NCBI RefSeq assembly: GCF_000372745.1
Contig: NZ_KB889719.1
Span: 1-64,000, forward strand
DNA from: Embleya scabrispora DSM 41855
GTDB taxonomy: Bacteria; Actinomycetota; Actinomycetes; Streptomycetales; Streptomycetaceae
Direction: 5' to 3'
DNA length: 64,000 bases
Part shown: one piece after another, positions 1 to 8,775 of the stretch
Numbering within the stretch: position 1 is the stretch's first letter
How the letters are laid out: every line of letters begins with the position of its first letter
Notes under the pieces: model-generated
Seen by the model: only the letters and a program-made list of their open reading frames with translations
Told to the model about the DNA's origin: nothing
Database searches by the model: none
Translations under genes and position numbers: made by a program

Positions 1-97
1 GCCTCGCGAGCCGGCGCCGAAGGCGCCCAACAAGCAGCAACGCCCCCGTCACGACTCCGGCCGCGCACGACCCGCCGCCCCCACGACCCCGCCCACG

Positions 98-184
98 CTC
101 GCCGCGTTCACGCCCGGCCCCGGGACGGCTCGCCGCGTTCACGCCCGGCCCCCGGACGGCTCACCGCGCTCGCGCCTCCGGCCA
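98..184. repeat. 31-bp tandem repeat at the left edge
   Basis: Two 31-bp copies (98-128 and 129-159) differ at one base. A degraded third copy runs to about 184, followed by a C-rich tract to about 235. The repeat lies downstream of the acyl-CoA ligase stop codon. One plus-strand frame over 2-125 reads as a Pro/Ala/Arg-rich stretch that could be the tail of a gene starting outside the window, but I cannot show that it is coding. Confidence 0.75.
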
Positions 185-235
185 GCCAGGCCCAACCCCC
201 CCAACCCCAACAACCCCCCAACCCCACCCCACCCC

Positions 236-1918
236 TCACCCTCCCAGCGCCCCCACCGCCGTCTCCTTCGCCCACCGATAGTCCGGCTTCCCCGCCGGCG
301 TGCGTGGTACCTCGACGACCGTGACCAGGTCGCGCGGGATCTTGTACCCGGCGAGCTGCTCCCGGGCGTGCTCGGCCAGATCCTTCGTGGTCAGCGTGTG
401 GTTCGGGCGCAGCGACACGACCGCGGCCACCCGCTCGCCGAAGCGGGGGTCCGGGACGCCGACCACGACCGCGTCGTACACCGCCGGGTGCGCCTTGAGT
501 ACACCCTCGACCTCTTCCGGGAAGACCTTCTCGCCGCCGGTGTTGATGCACACCGAGCCGCGGCCGAGCAAAGTCACGTCGCCGTCGTCCTCGACCCTGG
601 CGAAGTCGCCGGGGATGACCCAGCGCACACCGTCCGGGTCGATGTGGAAGGTGTCCGCGGTCTTGACCGGGTCCTTGTAGTAGCCGATCGGGATGTACCC
701 GGTCCGGGCGATCCGGCCGCTCTCGCCCACACCCACCGGACGCAGGTCCTCGCCGAGCACCGCGGTCTTCGGCTTGAGCGGGAAGCGGCCGCCGGGGGTC
801 TGCGAGCTGCCCGCCCCGAACTCCGAGGCGCCGAAGCTGTCGGCGATGTACAGCCCGGGGATCAGCCGGGTGAGCTGCGCCTTGACCGCCGGGGAGAGCA
901 GCGCGCCGCCGGAGCCGATCACCTTGAGCGTCTCCACGCGGTGCTCGCCGCTCTCCAACGCGTCCGCGATCGGGCGGGCCATCGCGTCGCCGACCAGCAT
1001 CATCGTCACGCAGCCCTCACGTTCGACCATGCGCAGGATCTCGGCCGGGTCGTAGCGCAGGCCGGTCCACATCACCGCGGTGCCCGCGCTGAACAGGGTG
1101 ATCCAGGTGACCCACTGGCCGTTGCCGTGCATCAGCGGCGTGGTCAGCATCTGGACCAGCGGAGCGCCCTCGGCCTTGGCGGCGAGCAGCTCGGGATCCG
1201 CGATCGGCTCGCCGCCGAAGTTTCCGCCGCCCATCGCCGAACAGAAGATGTCGTGCGAGCGCCACTCGACGCCCTTGGGAAAGCCGGTGGTTCCGCCGGT
1301 GTAGACCATGTACCGGTCCTCGGGAGAGCGCTGCCCGAAGTCGCGAGCACCGCTCTCGGCCGCCAGCGCCGCTTCGTAGTCGAAAACGCCGCCGGCCCCG
1401 AACGCGTCCTCAATCGCCTCCGCAGCGCCCTCCGCGAACTCTCCCGCAGCGCCGTCCGCAGCCCCGTCCGCAGCCCCCTCCGCAGACTCGCTCCCCAACG
1501 CCTCCGCAGTCTCGTCCGCCAGCACGAACACGTGCGCGAGCTTCGGCACGTCGTCGCGCACCGCCGCGACCTTGGGCAGGTAACCGCGCTCGACGACCAG
1601 CCCGGCCAGGTCCGCGTTGTCGACGATGTAGCGCAGCTCGTCCTCGACGTAGCGGTAGTTGATGTTGATCGGCACCATGCGCGCCTTGAACGCGCCGATC
1701 ATCGCCTCCAGCCACTCGGCCCGGTTGCGCGAATAGATGCCGATGTGCGCGCCGGTCGCCAACCCCGCCGAGATGAACGCGTGCGCGACCCGGTTGGCCC
1801 GCTCGTCCAGTTCGCGGTAGGTCAGCCGGACCTCGCCCGCGACCAGCGCGAGCCGATCCGGACAGGCGTCCACCACGACCTCGAACAGGTCGGCCAGGTT
1901 GAATACCCGCTGGGTCAT
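236..1918 (-). CDS. FadD19-like acyl-CoA synthetase (AMP-binding)
   Basis: A 560-residue adenylate-forming enzyme that would activate a fatty acid or a steroid/isoprenoid side-chain acid to its CoA thioester through an acyl-AMP. The P-loop-like YTGGTTGFPKGVEWR motif and the downstream GDFARVEDDGDVTLLGR and GGEKVFPEEVE motifs of the class are present. The N-terminus (NLADLFEVVVDACPDR) and motif context resemble actinobacterial FadD19/FadD17 ligases; this is from memory of the family. The ATG at 1918 follows the SDR stop by 2 bp, and the open frame continues upstream only as a shadow of the SDR gene. Oddity: residues about 135-175 are an Ala/Glu/Gly-rich insertion encoded partly by three 12-bp tandem repeats (1446-1481). 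It is the last gene of a four-gene minus-strand run. Confidence 0.9.
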   Translation of the reverse strand: MTQRVFNLADLFEVVVDACPDRLALVAGEVRLTYRELDERANRVAHAFISAGLATGAHIGIYSRNRAEWLEAMIGAFKARMVPININYRYVEDELRYIVDNADLAGLVVERGYLPKVAAVRDDVPKLAHVFVLADETAEALGSESAEGAADGAADGAAGEFAEGAAEAIEDAFGAGGVFDYEAALAAESGARDFGQRSPEDRYMVYTGGTTGFPKGVEWRSHDIFCSAMGGGNFGGEPIADPELLAAKAEGAPLVQMLTTPLMHGNGQWVTWITLFSAGTAVMWTGLRYDPAEILRMVEREGCVTMMLVGDAMARPIADALESGEHRVETLKVIGSGGALLSPAVKAQLTRLIPGLYIADSFGASEFGAGSSQTPGGRFPLKPKTAVLGEDLRPVGVGESGRIARTGYIPIGYYKDPVKTADTFHIDPDGVRWVIPGDFARVEDDGDVTLLGRGSVCINTGGEKVFPEEVEGVLKAHPAVYDAVVVGVPDPRFGERVAAVVSLRPNHTLTTKDLAEHAREQLAGYKIPRDLVTVVEVPRTPAGKPDYRWAKETAVGALGG

Positions 1919-1920
1919 TG

Positions 1921-2772
1921 TCAGTTCCCTTCCGCGACGATGCCGCGCAGGCCGTCCGCGCCGAAGACCGGCTCCAGGAAGGCCCGGAAGTCGGGACCCC
2001 GGCGCAGGTGGTGGCCGCCGTCCACGTTGATGTTCTGGCCGGTGATCCAGGTCGATTCGGGGCCGACCAGGAAGGCCGCGAGCGAGGCGATGTCGTCGGC
2101 CTGTCCGACCCGTCCCAGCGGTGTGCAGGCCAGGTAGTCGTCCAGGACCGGGCCGCCCTGGGTGACCGCGTCGACCATCTCGGTGGCCACCAGGCCGGGC
2201 AGGATGCTGTTCACCCGGACGCCGCTCGCGCCGAGTTCGTCGGCGGCGAGCCGGACCAGGTGGTCGATGCCGGCTTTGCTCACGCCATACGCGCCGAACC
2301 AACGATGCGTCCTGGCCGAGGCGATCGAGGAGATGGCGACGAACGAGCCGCCGCCGGCCGCCGCCATCAGCCGGGCCGTGTGCTTGAGCACGAGCATCGT
2401 GCCGGTCAGGTTCAATTCGACAGTCTCGCGCCATTTGGCGGTGTCGATCGAAGTCAGCGGCCCCATCGTGGAGTTGCCGCCCGCAGAGGCGACCACCGAG
2501 CGCAGTGGGCCGAGTTCGGCCGCGCTCGCCACCGCCGCCCGGACCTGGTCCTCGTCGGTCACGTCGGTCACCGCGTACGCGATGCGCACGTCGGGCGCCG
2601 CGACCTTCTCCAACTCGGCCACCGCGCCGCGCAGTCGGTCCGCGCTGCGGCCGGCGATCAGCACGTGCGCGCCGTCGGCGGCGAACCGCTGTGCGCAGCC
2701 CAGCCCGATCCCGCTGCCTCCTCCGGTCACCAGCGCCACCGTGTCGTGCAGTGGCAGGTCGGCACGTGTCAC
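1921..2772 (-). CDS. SDR family NAD(P)-dependent oxidoreductase
   Basis: A 283-residue classical short-chain dehydrogenase. It has a TGGGSGIGLG cofactor loop near residue 17, an ASAGG motif (variant of NNAG), a catalytic Ser followed by YGVSKAG (Tyr-x-x-x-Lys), and a C-terminal GQNINVDGG. It probably oxidises a hydroxyacyl or alcohol intermediate; the substrate cannot be read from the sequence. The GTG start at 2772 overlaps the nitroreductase stop as GTGA, so translation is likely coupled. The ligase gene starts 2 bp after its stop. This arrangement supports one transcript with the racemase-like gene upstream. Confidence 0.92.
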   Translation of the reverse strand: MTRADLPLHDTVALVTGGGSGIGLGCAQRFAADGAHVLIAGRSADRLRGAVAELEKVAAPDVRIAYAVTDVTDEDQVRAAVASAAELGPLRSVVASAGGNSTMGPLTSIDTAKWRETVELNLTGTMLVLKHTARLMAAAGGGSFVAISSIASARTHRWFGAYGVSKAGIDHLVRLAADELGASGVRVNSILPGLVATEMVDAVTQGGPVLDDYLACTPLGRVGQADDIASLAAFLVGPESTWITGQNINVDGGHHLRRGPDFRAFLEPVFGADGLRGIVAEGN

Positions 2773-3473
2773 CGGGCATCTCCCTCGAACGTGGTGGGCA
2801 CGTACGCCGCACCGTCGGCAGGCCACAACGGCGCCGGCACCTCGAACCCGATCGGGGCACCCCAGGCGTTGCGATACGCCACCTCGTGCACCGGTGTCCT
2901 GGGCGCCACGCCCCACGTCCCGGTCGGGTAGCCGAACGACACGCAGCACGCCATGTGCCAGCCCTGGTCGGGCGGCACCCCGAGCACCTCCAGGACCGCG
3001 TCCCGATGCGAGATGCCCAGCACCGCGGTCAGCGCGGTGCCCACCCCCTCGGCGCGCGCGGCCAGCATCGCGCTCCACACCGCCGGGAAGATCGAGCCGC
3101 CGGAGGGATCGTGCCGGGTGAAGCCGAACATGAACAGCGGGATCTGCTCGAAGTTGTCCGCGAGCCACTGCGACGAGCGCCGCACCCGGTCGAAGGACCG
3201 GCTCTCGGCGCTGTCCGGATCCGCCTCGGCGGCGGCCACGCGCGGCGCGTACACGGTCTTCCACAGGCTGTCCATCGCGTCCCGGTACAGCGGGCCGAGC
3301 CGGCTCTTGACGCCCGGGTCGTCCACCAGCAGGAAGCGCCAGCCCTGGGTGTTGCCGCCGCTGGGCGCGCGTACCGCCGCGTCCAGGATGCGGGCCTGCA
3401 CGTCGTGCGTGATCGGATCCGGCCCGACCCGGCGCATCGCGCGCGTGGTGTACAGCGCTTCGTGAAGCTCCAT
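2769..3473 (-). CDS. Nitroreductase family protein
   Basis: A 234-residue flavin-dependent nitroreductase-fold protein. The N-terminus TTRAMRRVGPDPI is the usual FMN-phosphate contact, and APSGGNTQGWRFLLVDD is the family's conserved flavin-binding segment. Members reduce nitro groups, quinones or enoyl-type bonds with NAD(P)H. In this catabolic setting, reduction of an acyl-CoA or ring intermediate is a possible role, but that is inference. The ATG at 3473 is preceded by an AGGGGAT Shine-Dalgarno sequence. Its stop overlaps the SDR start. A 118-bp gap filled with tandem repeats separates it from the racemase gene upstream. Confidence 0.9.
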   Translation of the reverse strand: MELHEALYTTRAMRRVGPDPITHDVQARILDAAVRAPSGGNTQGWRFLLVDDPGVKSRLGPLYRDAMDSLWKTVYAPRVAAAEADPDSAESRSFDRVRRSSQWLADNFEQIPLFMFGFTRHDPSGGSIFPAVWSAMLAARAEGVGTALTAVLGISHRDAVLEVLGVPPDQGWHMACCVSFGYPTGTWGVAPRTPVHEVAYRNAWGAPIGFEVPAPLWPADGAAYVPTTFEGDAR

Positions 3474-3503
3474 GCGATCCCCTGCCTACCTGTTGCCCGT
3501 ACT

Positions 3504-3616
3504 GGTGTGATGCGAAGTCGGACGCGTACGCCCGCTTCCGCCGGTGGCGCGAAGTCGGACGATCGCTCCCGCTTCCGCCGGTGACGCGATGTCAGACGAT
3601 CGCGCCCGCTTCCCGC
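3504..3616. repeat. 37-39 bp tandem repeat (3 copies) at the racemase 3' end
   Basis: Three degenerate copies (3504-3542, 3543-3579, 3580-3616) share the core gaagtcggacgatcgc followed by cccgcttccgcc. The third copy covers the stop codon and last codons of the AMACR-like gene (stop at 3592). The other two fill most of the gap before the nitroreductase start. The pattern looks like duplication of the gene's 3' end. I see no strong inverted symmetry that would make it a terminator. Confidence 0.8.
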
Positions 3617-4767
3617 AGCCGTTCGATCTCGGCCGCCGCCAGGCCCCACCCGGCCAGCGCGGCGTCCGTGTCGCCACCCTGTGCGGCCGGTCCCGGATGC
3701 ACCGGCCGGGCCGGCACGGCGGCGGGCGTACGGGAGAAGCGCGGCGCGGGGGCCGGTTCGGGCAGGCCGTCGGCATGCAGGAAGGTGCCGCGCTCGACGT
3801 GGTGCGGGTGCGCGGGCGCCTCGCCGGGGGAGAGCACCGGCGCGAAGCAGGTCTCGGTGCCCTCCAGGAGCGCACACCACGCGTCCCGGGTGCGGCCCGC
3901 GAACACCTCGGCGAGCCGGGCCTTCATCGCGGGCCAGTGCGCCGGGTCGTGCTGCTTGGCGAAGTCGGCGAACACCGGGTCCCGAGCCAATCCGAGCCGG
4001 TGGATCAGCTCGGCCCAGAACCTCGGCTCGATCGAGCCGACCGCGACGTACTTGGCGTCCTCGGTCTCGTATACGTCGTAGAACGGCGCGCCGCCGTCGA
4101 GCATGTTGGTCCCGCGCGGGCCGAGCATCCCGGCGGCGCCCATGGTGAACCAGGTCGCGCCCAGCGTCGCGGCGCCGTCGATCATCGCCGCGTCCACCAC
4201 CTGGCCCCGTCCCGAGCGACCCGCCTCCAGCAGCGCCGCGACCAGGCCGAAGGCGAGCAGCAGGCCGCCGCCGCCGAAGTCGCCGATCAGGTTGAGCGGA
4301 ATGCTGGGCGGTTGGCCGGCCCGGCCGATCGGCTCCAGCATCCCGGCCAGCGCGATGTAGTCGATGTCGTGCCCGGCCGCCGACGCGAGCGGCCCGGTCT
4401 GGCCCCAGCCGGTGAGCCGGCCGTACACCAGCCGCGGGTTGCGCTCGGCGACCACGTCGGGGCCCAGGCCCAGGCGCTCCATCACGCCGGGCCGGAACGG
4501 CTCGATCAGCGCGTCGGCGTCGGCGAGCAGGCGCAGCGCGAGTTCGACTCCGTCCGGGTGCTTGAGGTCGACCGCGATCGAGTGTTTGCCCCGGTTCATC
4601 GGATTGCGCGGCGGCTTCGCGAAGCCCTTGCGGGCCTCGTCCGCGCGGTCCACGCGCAGCACCTCGGCGCCCAGGTCGGCGAGCAGCATCCCGCAGAACG
4701 GGCCCGGCCCGAGGCCGACGAACTCCACCACGCGAATGCCCGCGAGGGGTCCTTTTCTGGTGGTCAC
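3592..4767 (-). CDS. CaiB/BaiF CoA-transferase family, alpha-methylacyl-CoA racemase-like
   Basis: A 391-residue family III CoA-transferase fold protein. Three residues expected in the AMACR/Mcr active site are visible: His133 in GHDIDY, Asp163 in LIGDFGGGG and Glu247 in VGSIEPRF. It is therefore more likely a 2-methylacyl-CoA racemase than a CoA transferase. Racemisation of branched acyl-CoA is needed before beta-oxidation of steroid or isoprenoid side chains. I chose the GTG at 4767 because the conserved fold begins right after it (GIRVVEF). An upstream ATG at 4818 would add 17 unrelated residues and sits almost on a palindrome. It is divergent from the TetR gene. Confidence 0.9.
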   Translation of the reverse strand: MTTRKGPLAGIRVVEFVGLGPGPFCGMLLADLGAEVLRVDRADEARKGFAKPPRNPMNRGKHSIAVDLKHPDGVELALRLLADADALIEPFRPGVMERLGLGPDVVAERNPRLVYGRLTGWGQTGPLASAAGHDIDYIALAGMLEPIGRAGQPPSIPLNLIGDFGGGGLLLAFGLVAALLEAGRSGRGQVVDAAMIDGAATLGATWFTMGAAGMLGPRGTNMLDGGAPFYDVYETEDAKYVAVGSIEPRFWAELIHRLGLARDPVFADFAKQHDPAHWPAMKARLAEVFAGRTRDAWCALLEGTETCFAPVLSPGEAPAHPHHVERGTFLHADGLPEPAPAPRFSRTPAAVPARPVHPGPAAQGGDTDAALAGWGLAAAEIERLREAGAIV

Positions 4768-4822
4768 GGCGTCTCCGGCGATCGATCGGGCCCCGAAATT
4801 ACTGGAACACGTTCTCACTAAA

Positions 4823-4839
4823 TCTGACGAGACGTCAGA
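4823..4839. promoter_or_regulatory. Palindromic operator candidate, racemase/TetR intergenic
   Basis: A perfect 7+3+7 inverted repeat, TCTGACG-AGA-CGTCAGA, lies in the 226-bp gap between the divergent racemase and TetR genes. Size, symmetry and position fit the operator of a TetR dimer. The natural candidate is the adjacent regulator starting at 4994. The sequence does not match the KstR or KstR2 consensus as I remember them. Confidence 0.65.
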
Positions 4840-4993
4840 CTAGACTTCCGTCTCATCCGTAGGCAAGATCACCGCGGAACGAGTCGGCACACCGCCCGGG
4901 ACCCCGACGTCCCGAGCATCCGACTCCGCCCCGGCCCCGCATCAAGCCCGCGGCACCCAGCCCGAAGCGCGACCCCCAAGGACAGGCTCTCCC

Positions 4994-5632
4994 GTGGCCG
5001 AACCCCGCACCAGCTCGACGATCACCCTCACCAGATCACTCACCCGAGACCAACAGGCCCGGCGCGAGCGGTTGGTGCGCGCCGCGTGCGACCTCGCCCT
5101 GGAGGGCGGCTACGCGGCGGTGACGATGCACGACGTCGCGGACCGCGCGGGGGTGGCCAGGGCCACCGTGTACCGCTACTTCACCTCGAAGAACCACCTG
5201 CTGAGCGAGGTGTCCGCGTTGTGGATCGGCGAACTCGCCGACGAACTCGCGGCCCGGCCGCTGCCCGTGGATCCGGCCGGTCGGCTGGCCGCGCTGCTGT
5301 GCCGGATCGTCGAGGTCAGCGCGGAGAACCGGCTGCTGACCGAGGCCGTGGTACAGGCCGCGACCGCGCCGGACCCGTCCGCCGGCCAGTCGCAGGAGAC
5401 CTTCCACCAGAGCATTCACCGGATCACCGGCCTTGCCTTCGGCGAAACCGCCGATCGCGAGGACGGCGCCGATGCGGAGCGGCGGCGCGACATCGAGACG
5501 GTGCTCGGCCACGTCCTGCTCTCCGGCCTGGTCAGCCTCACCGCACGGGGCCGCGCGCTCGACGAGGTGCAGAACCTGATGCGTACCGCCGTCCGACTCT
5601 TCGTCCCGCTCGATGTCCCGCTCGATACGTGA
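4994..5632 (+). CDS. TetR/AcrR family regulator, KstR-like
   Basis: A 212-residue TetR repressor. The helix-turn-helix spans about residues 20-70 (LALEGGYAAVTMHDVADRAG, then VARATVYRYFTSK). The leading STITLTRSLT segment and the HTH resemble KstR-type regulators of steroid catabolism in actinobacteria, which is a weak family-level resemblance. The C-terminal half is the variable ligand-binding domain. The GTG start at 4994 has an AAGGA sequence upstream. It is transcribed with the P450 gene 18 bp downstream and divergently from the racemase run. It probably controls both sides through the palindrome at 4823-4839. Confidence 0.9.
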   Translation: MAEPRTSSTITLTRSLTRDQQARRERLVRAACDLALEGGYAAVTMHDVADRAGVARATVYRYFTSKNHLLSEVSALWIGELADELAARPLPVDPAGRLAALLCRIVEVSAENRLLTEAVVQAATAPDPSAGQSQETFHQSIHRITGLAFGETADREDGADAERRRDIETVLGHVLLSGLVSLTARGRALDEVQNLMRTAVRLFVPLDVPLDT

Positions 5633-5650
5633 TCATCCCGGAGGCTTGCC

Positions 5651-6823
5651 ATGACGGCTCCCACGACCCGCGACATCCACCTGCTCGACCGGGACTGGTA
5701 CGCCGGTGACCCCTTCGCCGACTACGCCTGGCTGCGCGAACACGCGCCCGTCTATCACAGCGAGCGCGCCGGCGTCTGGGGCCTGAGCCGGCACGCCGAC
5801 CTGGCCTGGGCCGAGCGCAATCCCGAACTGTTCTCCTCGGCCAAGGGCTCGCGCCCGATCGGCTACCCGCAACCCTCGATGATCGACTCCGACGACCCGA
5901 CCCACTACCGCCGCCGCAAGCTGGTCTCCAAGGGCTTCACACCCCGGCAGATCGCCGCGATGGAGGAGCACGTCCGGGACATCGTGACCTCGCTGATCGA
6001 CGCGATGCTCGCGGGCGGTCGCGGTGCCGACCTGGTCCGGCAGTTCTCCGCGCCGCTGCCGATGACGCTGATCGGCGAGTTGCTCGGGGTCGGCGCCGAG
6101 CACCGCGACCAGCTCCAGCACTGGGCCGACGTGATGGTGATGCTCTCCGACGGCGGCGAGCTCAGCCACAAGGCGGGCGAGGCGTTCACCGAGTACGTCG
6201 CCTACACCACGCAGGTGATCGAGGACCGTCGCAAGACCCCCTCCGACGACCTGATCGGAATCCTGGTCGGGGCCGAGATCGACGGCGAGAAGTTGTCCTT
6301 CGACGAGCTGATCGGCGAATCCCTGCTGCTGCTCGTGGGCGGCAACGAGACCACGCGCAACGTGATCTCCGGCGGGATCGCCGCGCTCCTGGCCAATCCC
6401 GAGCAACTGGCCCGGCTGCGCGAGGACCCGGCGCTGATCCCGTCGGCCGTCGAGGAATCGCTGCGCTGGGTGTCGCCGGTGGTCAACATGGCCCGGCACA
6501 CGACACGTGACGTGGAACTGCACGGCACGGTGATCCCGGCCGACTCGACCGTGATGATGCTGTACGGGGCCGCCAATCGCGACGCCGAGGTGTTCGCCGA
6601 ACCGGAGCGCTTCGACGCCTTCCGAACCCCCAACCCGCACATCGCGTTCGGCACCGGGCCGCACTTCTGCCTCGGCTCCTCGCTGGCCCGACTGGAGATT
6701 CGGGTCGCCTTCGAGGAACTCCTGCGCCGGTTGCCCGACCTGCGCCTGGCCCCCGGCGCCGAACTCGCGCACGGCCCGTCGTCCTTCATCCGCGGCCTGA
6801 TCGCACTGCCGGTCGAGTTCTGA
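5651..6823 (+). CDS. Cytochrome P450 (CYP125/142-like)
   Basis: A 390-residue soluble bacterial P450. The I-helix segment GGNETTRN (about 230-237), the ExxR pair Glu269/Arg272 in EESLRW, and the heme-binding loop FGTGPHFCLG with Cys340 as thiolate ligand are all present. The heme loop and the preceding FDAFRTPNPH style resemble CYP125/CYP142/CYP124 enzymes that hydroxylate terminal methyl groups of sterol or branched side chains; substrate is inferred. A GGAGG sequence precedes the ATG. It needs ferredoxin and reductase partners, and neither is encoded nearby. Co-transcription with the upstream TetR gene is likely. Confidence 0.93.
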   Translation: MTAPTTRDIHLLDRDWYAGDPFADYAWLREHAPVYHSERAGVWGLSRHADLAWAERNPELFSSAKGSRPIGYPQPSMIDSDDPTHYRRRKLVSKGFTPRQIAAMEEHVRDIVTSLIDAMLAGGRGADLVRQFSAPLPMTLIGELLGVGAEHRDQLQHWADVMVMLSDGGELSHKAGEAFTEYVAYTTQVIEDRRKTPSDDLIGILVGAEIDGEKLSFDELIGESLLLLVGGNETTRNVISGGIAALLANPEQLARLREDPALIPSAVEESLRWVSPVVNMARHTTRDVELHGTVIPADSTVMMLYGAANRDAEVFAEPERFDAFRTPNPHIAFGTGPHFCLGSSLARLEIRVAFEELLRRLPDLRLAPGAELAHGPSSFIRGLIALPVEF

Positions 6824-6957
6824 ACCGACCCCCGGCCGGCCCGGCCCCGGCCCGAGGGAAGCACCTCGGATCCGGTCCGGACCGGCCGTCCGGGACCCCC
6901 CAAATGCGGACAGCCGCGTATTCTCTGGCCAACTGCCGGACGACGAGGGGATGTCCT

Positions 6958-8670
6958 GTGAAACCGCTGGAGCCCGAGGATCCGCGGCAGATCGGCGGCT
7001 ACCGGGTGCTCCGGGTGCTGGGGGCGGGCGGCATGGGTCGGGTCTACCTCGGGCGCAACCGGGGTGGTCGGATCGTCGCGATCAAGGTGGTGCGCGCGGA
7101 GTGGGCCGACGACCCCGGCTTCCGCGAGCGGTTCCGCCGCGAGGTGGACGCCGCGCGGCGGGTCGGTGGTGCCTGGACCGCGCCGGTGCTGGACGCGGAC
7201 ACCGAGGCGCGCACGCCGTGGGTGGTCACCGGCTACGTCGCCGGACACAACGTGTACGAGGCGGTGGCCGGGCGCGGGCCGCTGCCCGAGGCGACCGTGC
7301 GCACGCTCGGCGCGGGCCTGGCCGAGGCGCTGATCGCGGTGCACGAGGCCGGTCTGGTGCACCGGGACATCAAGCCGTCGAACGTGCTGCTGTCCCTCAA
7401 CGGGCCGCGCGTGATCGACTTCGGCATCTCGCGCGCGATGGATGCCTCGGTGCTCACCCGGACCGGGCACACCGTCGGGTCGGCCGGCTTCATGTCGCCC
7501 GAGCAGGTCGACGGGCGCGATGTCGGGCCGCCCAGCGACGTGTTCTCGCTCGGTTCGGTGCTGGTGTTCGCCGCGAGCGGGACGGGACCGTTCGGCGAGG
7601 GCAGCGGACAGGCGCTGATGTACCGGATCGTCGCGCAGGAGCCGCGCCTGGACGAGCTGCCGGCCGCCCTGCGCGAGATCGTCGGCGCGTGCCTGGTCAA
7701 GCACGCGGCTTCCCGGCCCACCCCCGCCGAGTTGCTCGCCGCGCTGGCGCCGGACGGTACGACCGACCTGGTGGTGGGCAACTGGCTGCCGCCGGACCTG
7801 ACCACCGCGCTGTCGCGACGCGCGATCGAACTGCTCGAACTCGACGAGGACGGTGAGCCGGACGCGGGCTCGTTCGAACTCGGCGACGGCACCGGCGCGC
7901 CCACGTGGGACGACCGCTCGCGCGCGACTGCCGCGCCGTCCCACCCGTTACAGGCCCCGGCGGGCCCCGCCGCCCCGCCACCCGCGGACGCGCCACCCGC
8001 GGACGCGGCGCCCGAGACGTATGTGCCGCCGCTGACGACGACGCCTGTGCCGCCGCCCGCGCCGACGCCGGCGCACCGCCCATGGTGGCGCCGCCGGTGG
8101 GTGTACCCGCTCGCCGCCGCGCTGATCGCGGGCGCCGTCGTGCTCGCGCTGCTGCGGCCGTGGTTGGGCGACAAGTACGACCCGGACCACGTCGCTTCCG
8201 GCGAGGGACGCGAGATGCCGTCGACCGATGCGGGCCCGCAAGCCTCCAAAGGGTCGAGCGGCGGGCCGAGCACCGGTTCGGCCGCCGCCCCGCCGCCGAC
8301 CGGCCCGGGCACCCTGCCGCAGGCCTACCTGGGAAGCTGGTCCGGGACCACGCGCTCGGATCTGGGCAGCGTTTCCCAGGTCACCGTGACGCTGACCGGC
8401 GGGAAGGTGGGCGACGAGAAGGTCGGCACCAGCCTGCTCACCGCCACCGGGCAACTCGGCGAGAAGGCCGACTGCGAGGCCGATCTGGAACTGCTCTCGG
8501 TCTCGGCGGACGCCGGCGTCCGGCTGACCAGCCATCTGACCCGCAATTCGGGCTGCACGGACAGTGACGTCGAGCTCAAGTCGTTGACCTCGACCACCAT
8601 GTCCTACGTATCGCCGGGCAGCGTGTTCACCTCGACATCGCGCGGCACGCTCACCCGCAGGACGGGATGA
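6958..8670 (+). CDS. Transmembrane serine/threonine protein kinase (PknB family)
   Basis: A 570-residue receptor-type kinase. The kinase domain covers about residues 14-270: glycine loop LGAGGMGRVYLG, Lys43 in AIKVV, catalytic HRDIKPSN with Asp137, DFG at 154-156, and SPEQ in place of APE. A Pro/Ala-rich juxtamembrane region follows (about 300-375), then one membrane helix (about 382-399). An extracellular domain of about 170 residues contains two Cys and has no PASTA repeats. The GTG at 6958 follows a GAGGGG sequence. Codon 331 (7948-7950) is TTA, a rare leucine codon in this genome type, which implies dependence on the bldA tRNA. Confidence 0.93.
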   Translation: MKPLEPEDPRQIGGYRVLRVLGAGGMGRVYLGRNRGGRIVAIKVVRAEWADDPGFRERFRREVDAARRVGGAWTAPVLDADTEARTPWVVTGYVAGHNVYEAVAGRGPLPEATVRTLGAGLAEALIAVHEAGLVHRDIKPSNVLLSLNGPRVIDFGISRAMDASVLTRTGHTVGSAGFMSPEQVDGRDVGPPSDVFSLGSVLVFAASGTGPFGEGSGQALMYRIVAQEPRLDELPAALREIVGACLVKHAASRPTPAELLAALAPDGTTDLVVGNWLPPDLTTALSRRAIELLELDEDGEPDAGSFELGDGTGAPTWDDRSRATAAPSHPLQAPAGPAAPPPADAPPADAAPETYVPPLTTTPVPPPAPTPAHRPWWRRRWVYPLAAALIAGAVVLALLRPWLGDKYDPDHVASGEGREMPSTDAGPQASKGSSGGPSTGSAAAPPPTGPGTLPQAYLGSWSGTTRSDLGSVSQVTVTLTGGKVGDEKVGTSLLTATGQLGEKADCEADLELLSVSADAGVRLTSHLTRNSGCTDSDVELKSLTSTTMSYVSPGSVFTSTSRGTLTRRTG

Positions 8671-8775
8671 GCGCCCGACCGGCCGGGAACCATCGCGCGC
8701 GGCCCATACGTCAAACTGAACACCTGTCGAATGCGGAACGGCCTGCCGGGTGGTACATGCCCGGTCGAGTGGGGA

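Noticed and set aside
108-551. Gly/Arg-rich open frame at the left edge, minus strand
   Set aside because: It overlaps the repeat and C-rich tract and the end of the acyl-CoA ligase gene. Composition is that of an antisense shadow.
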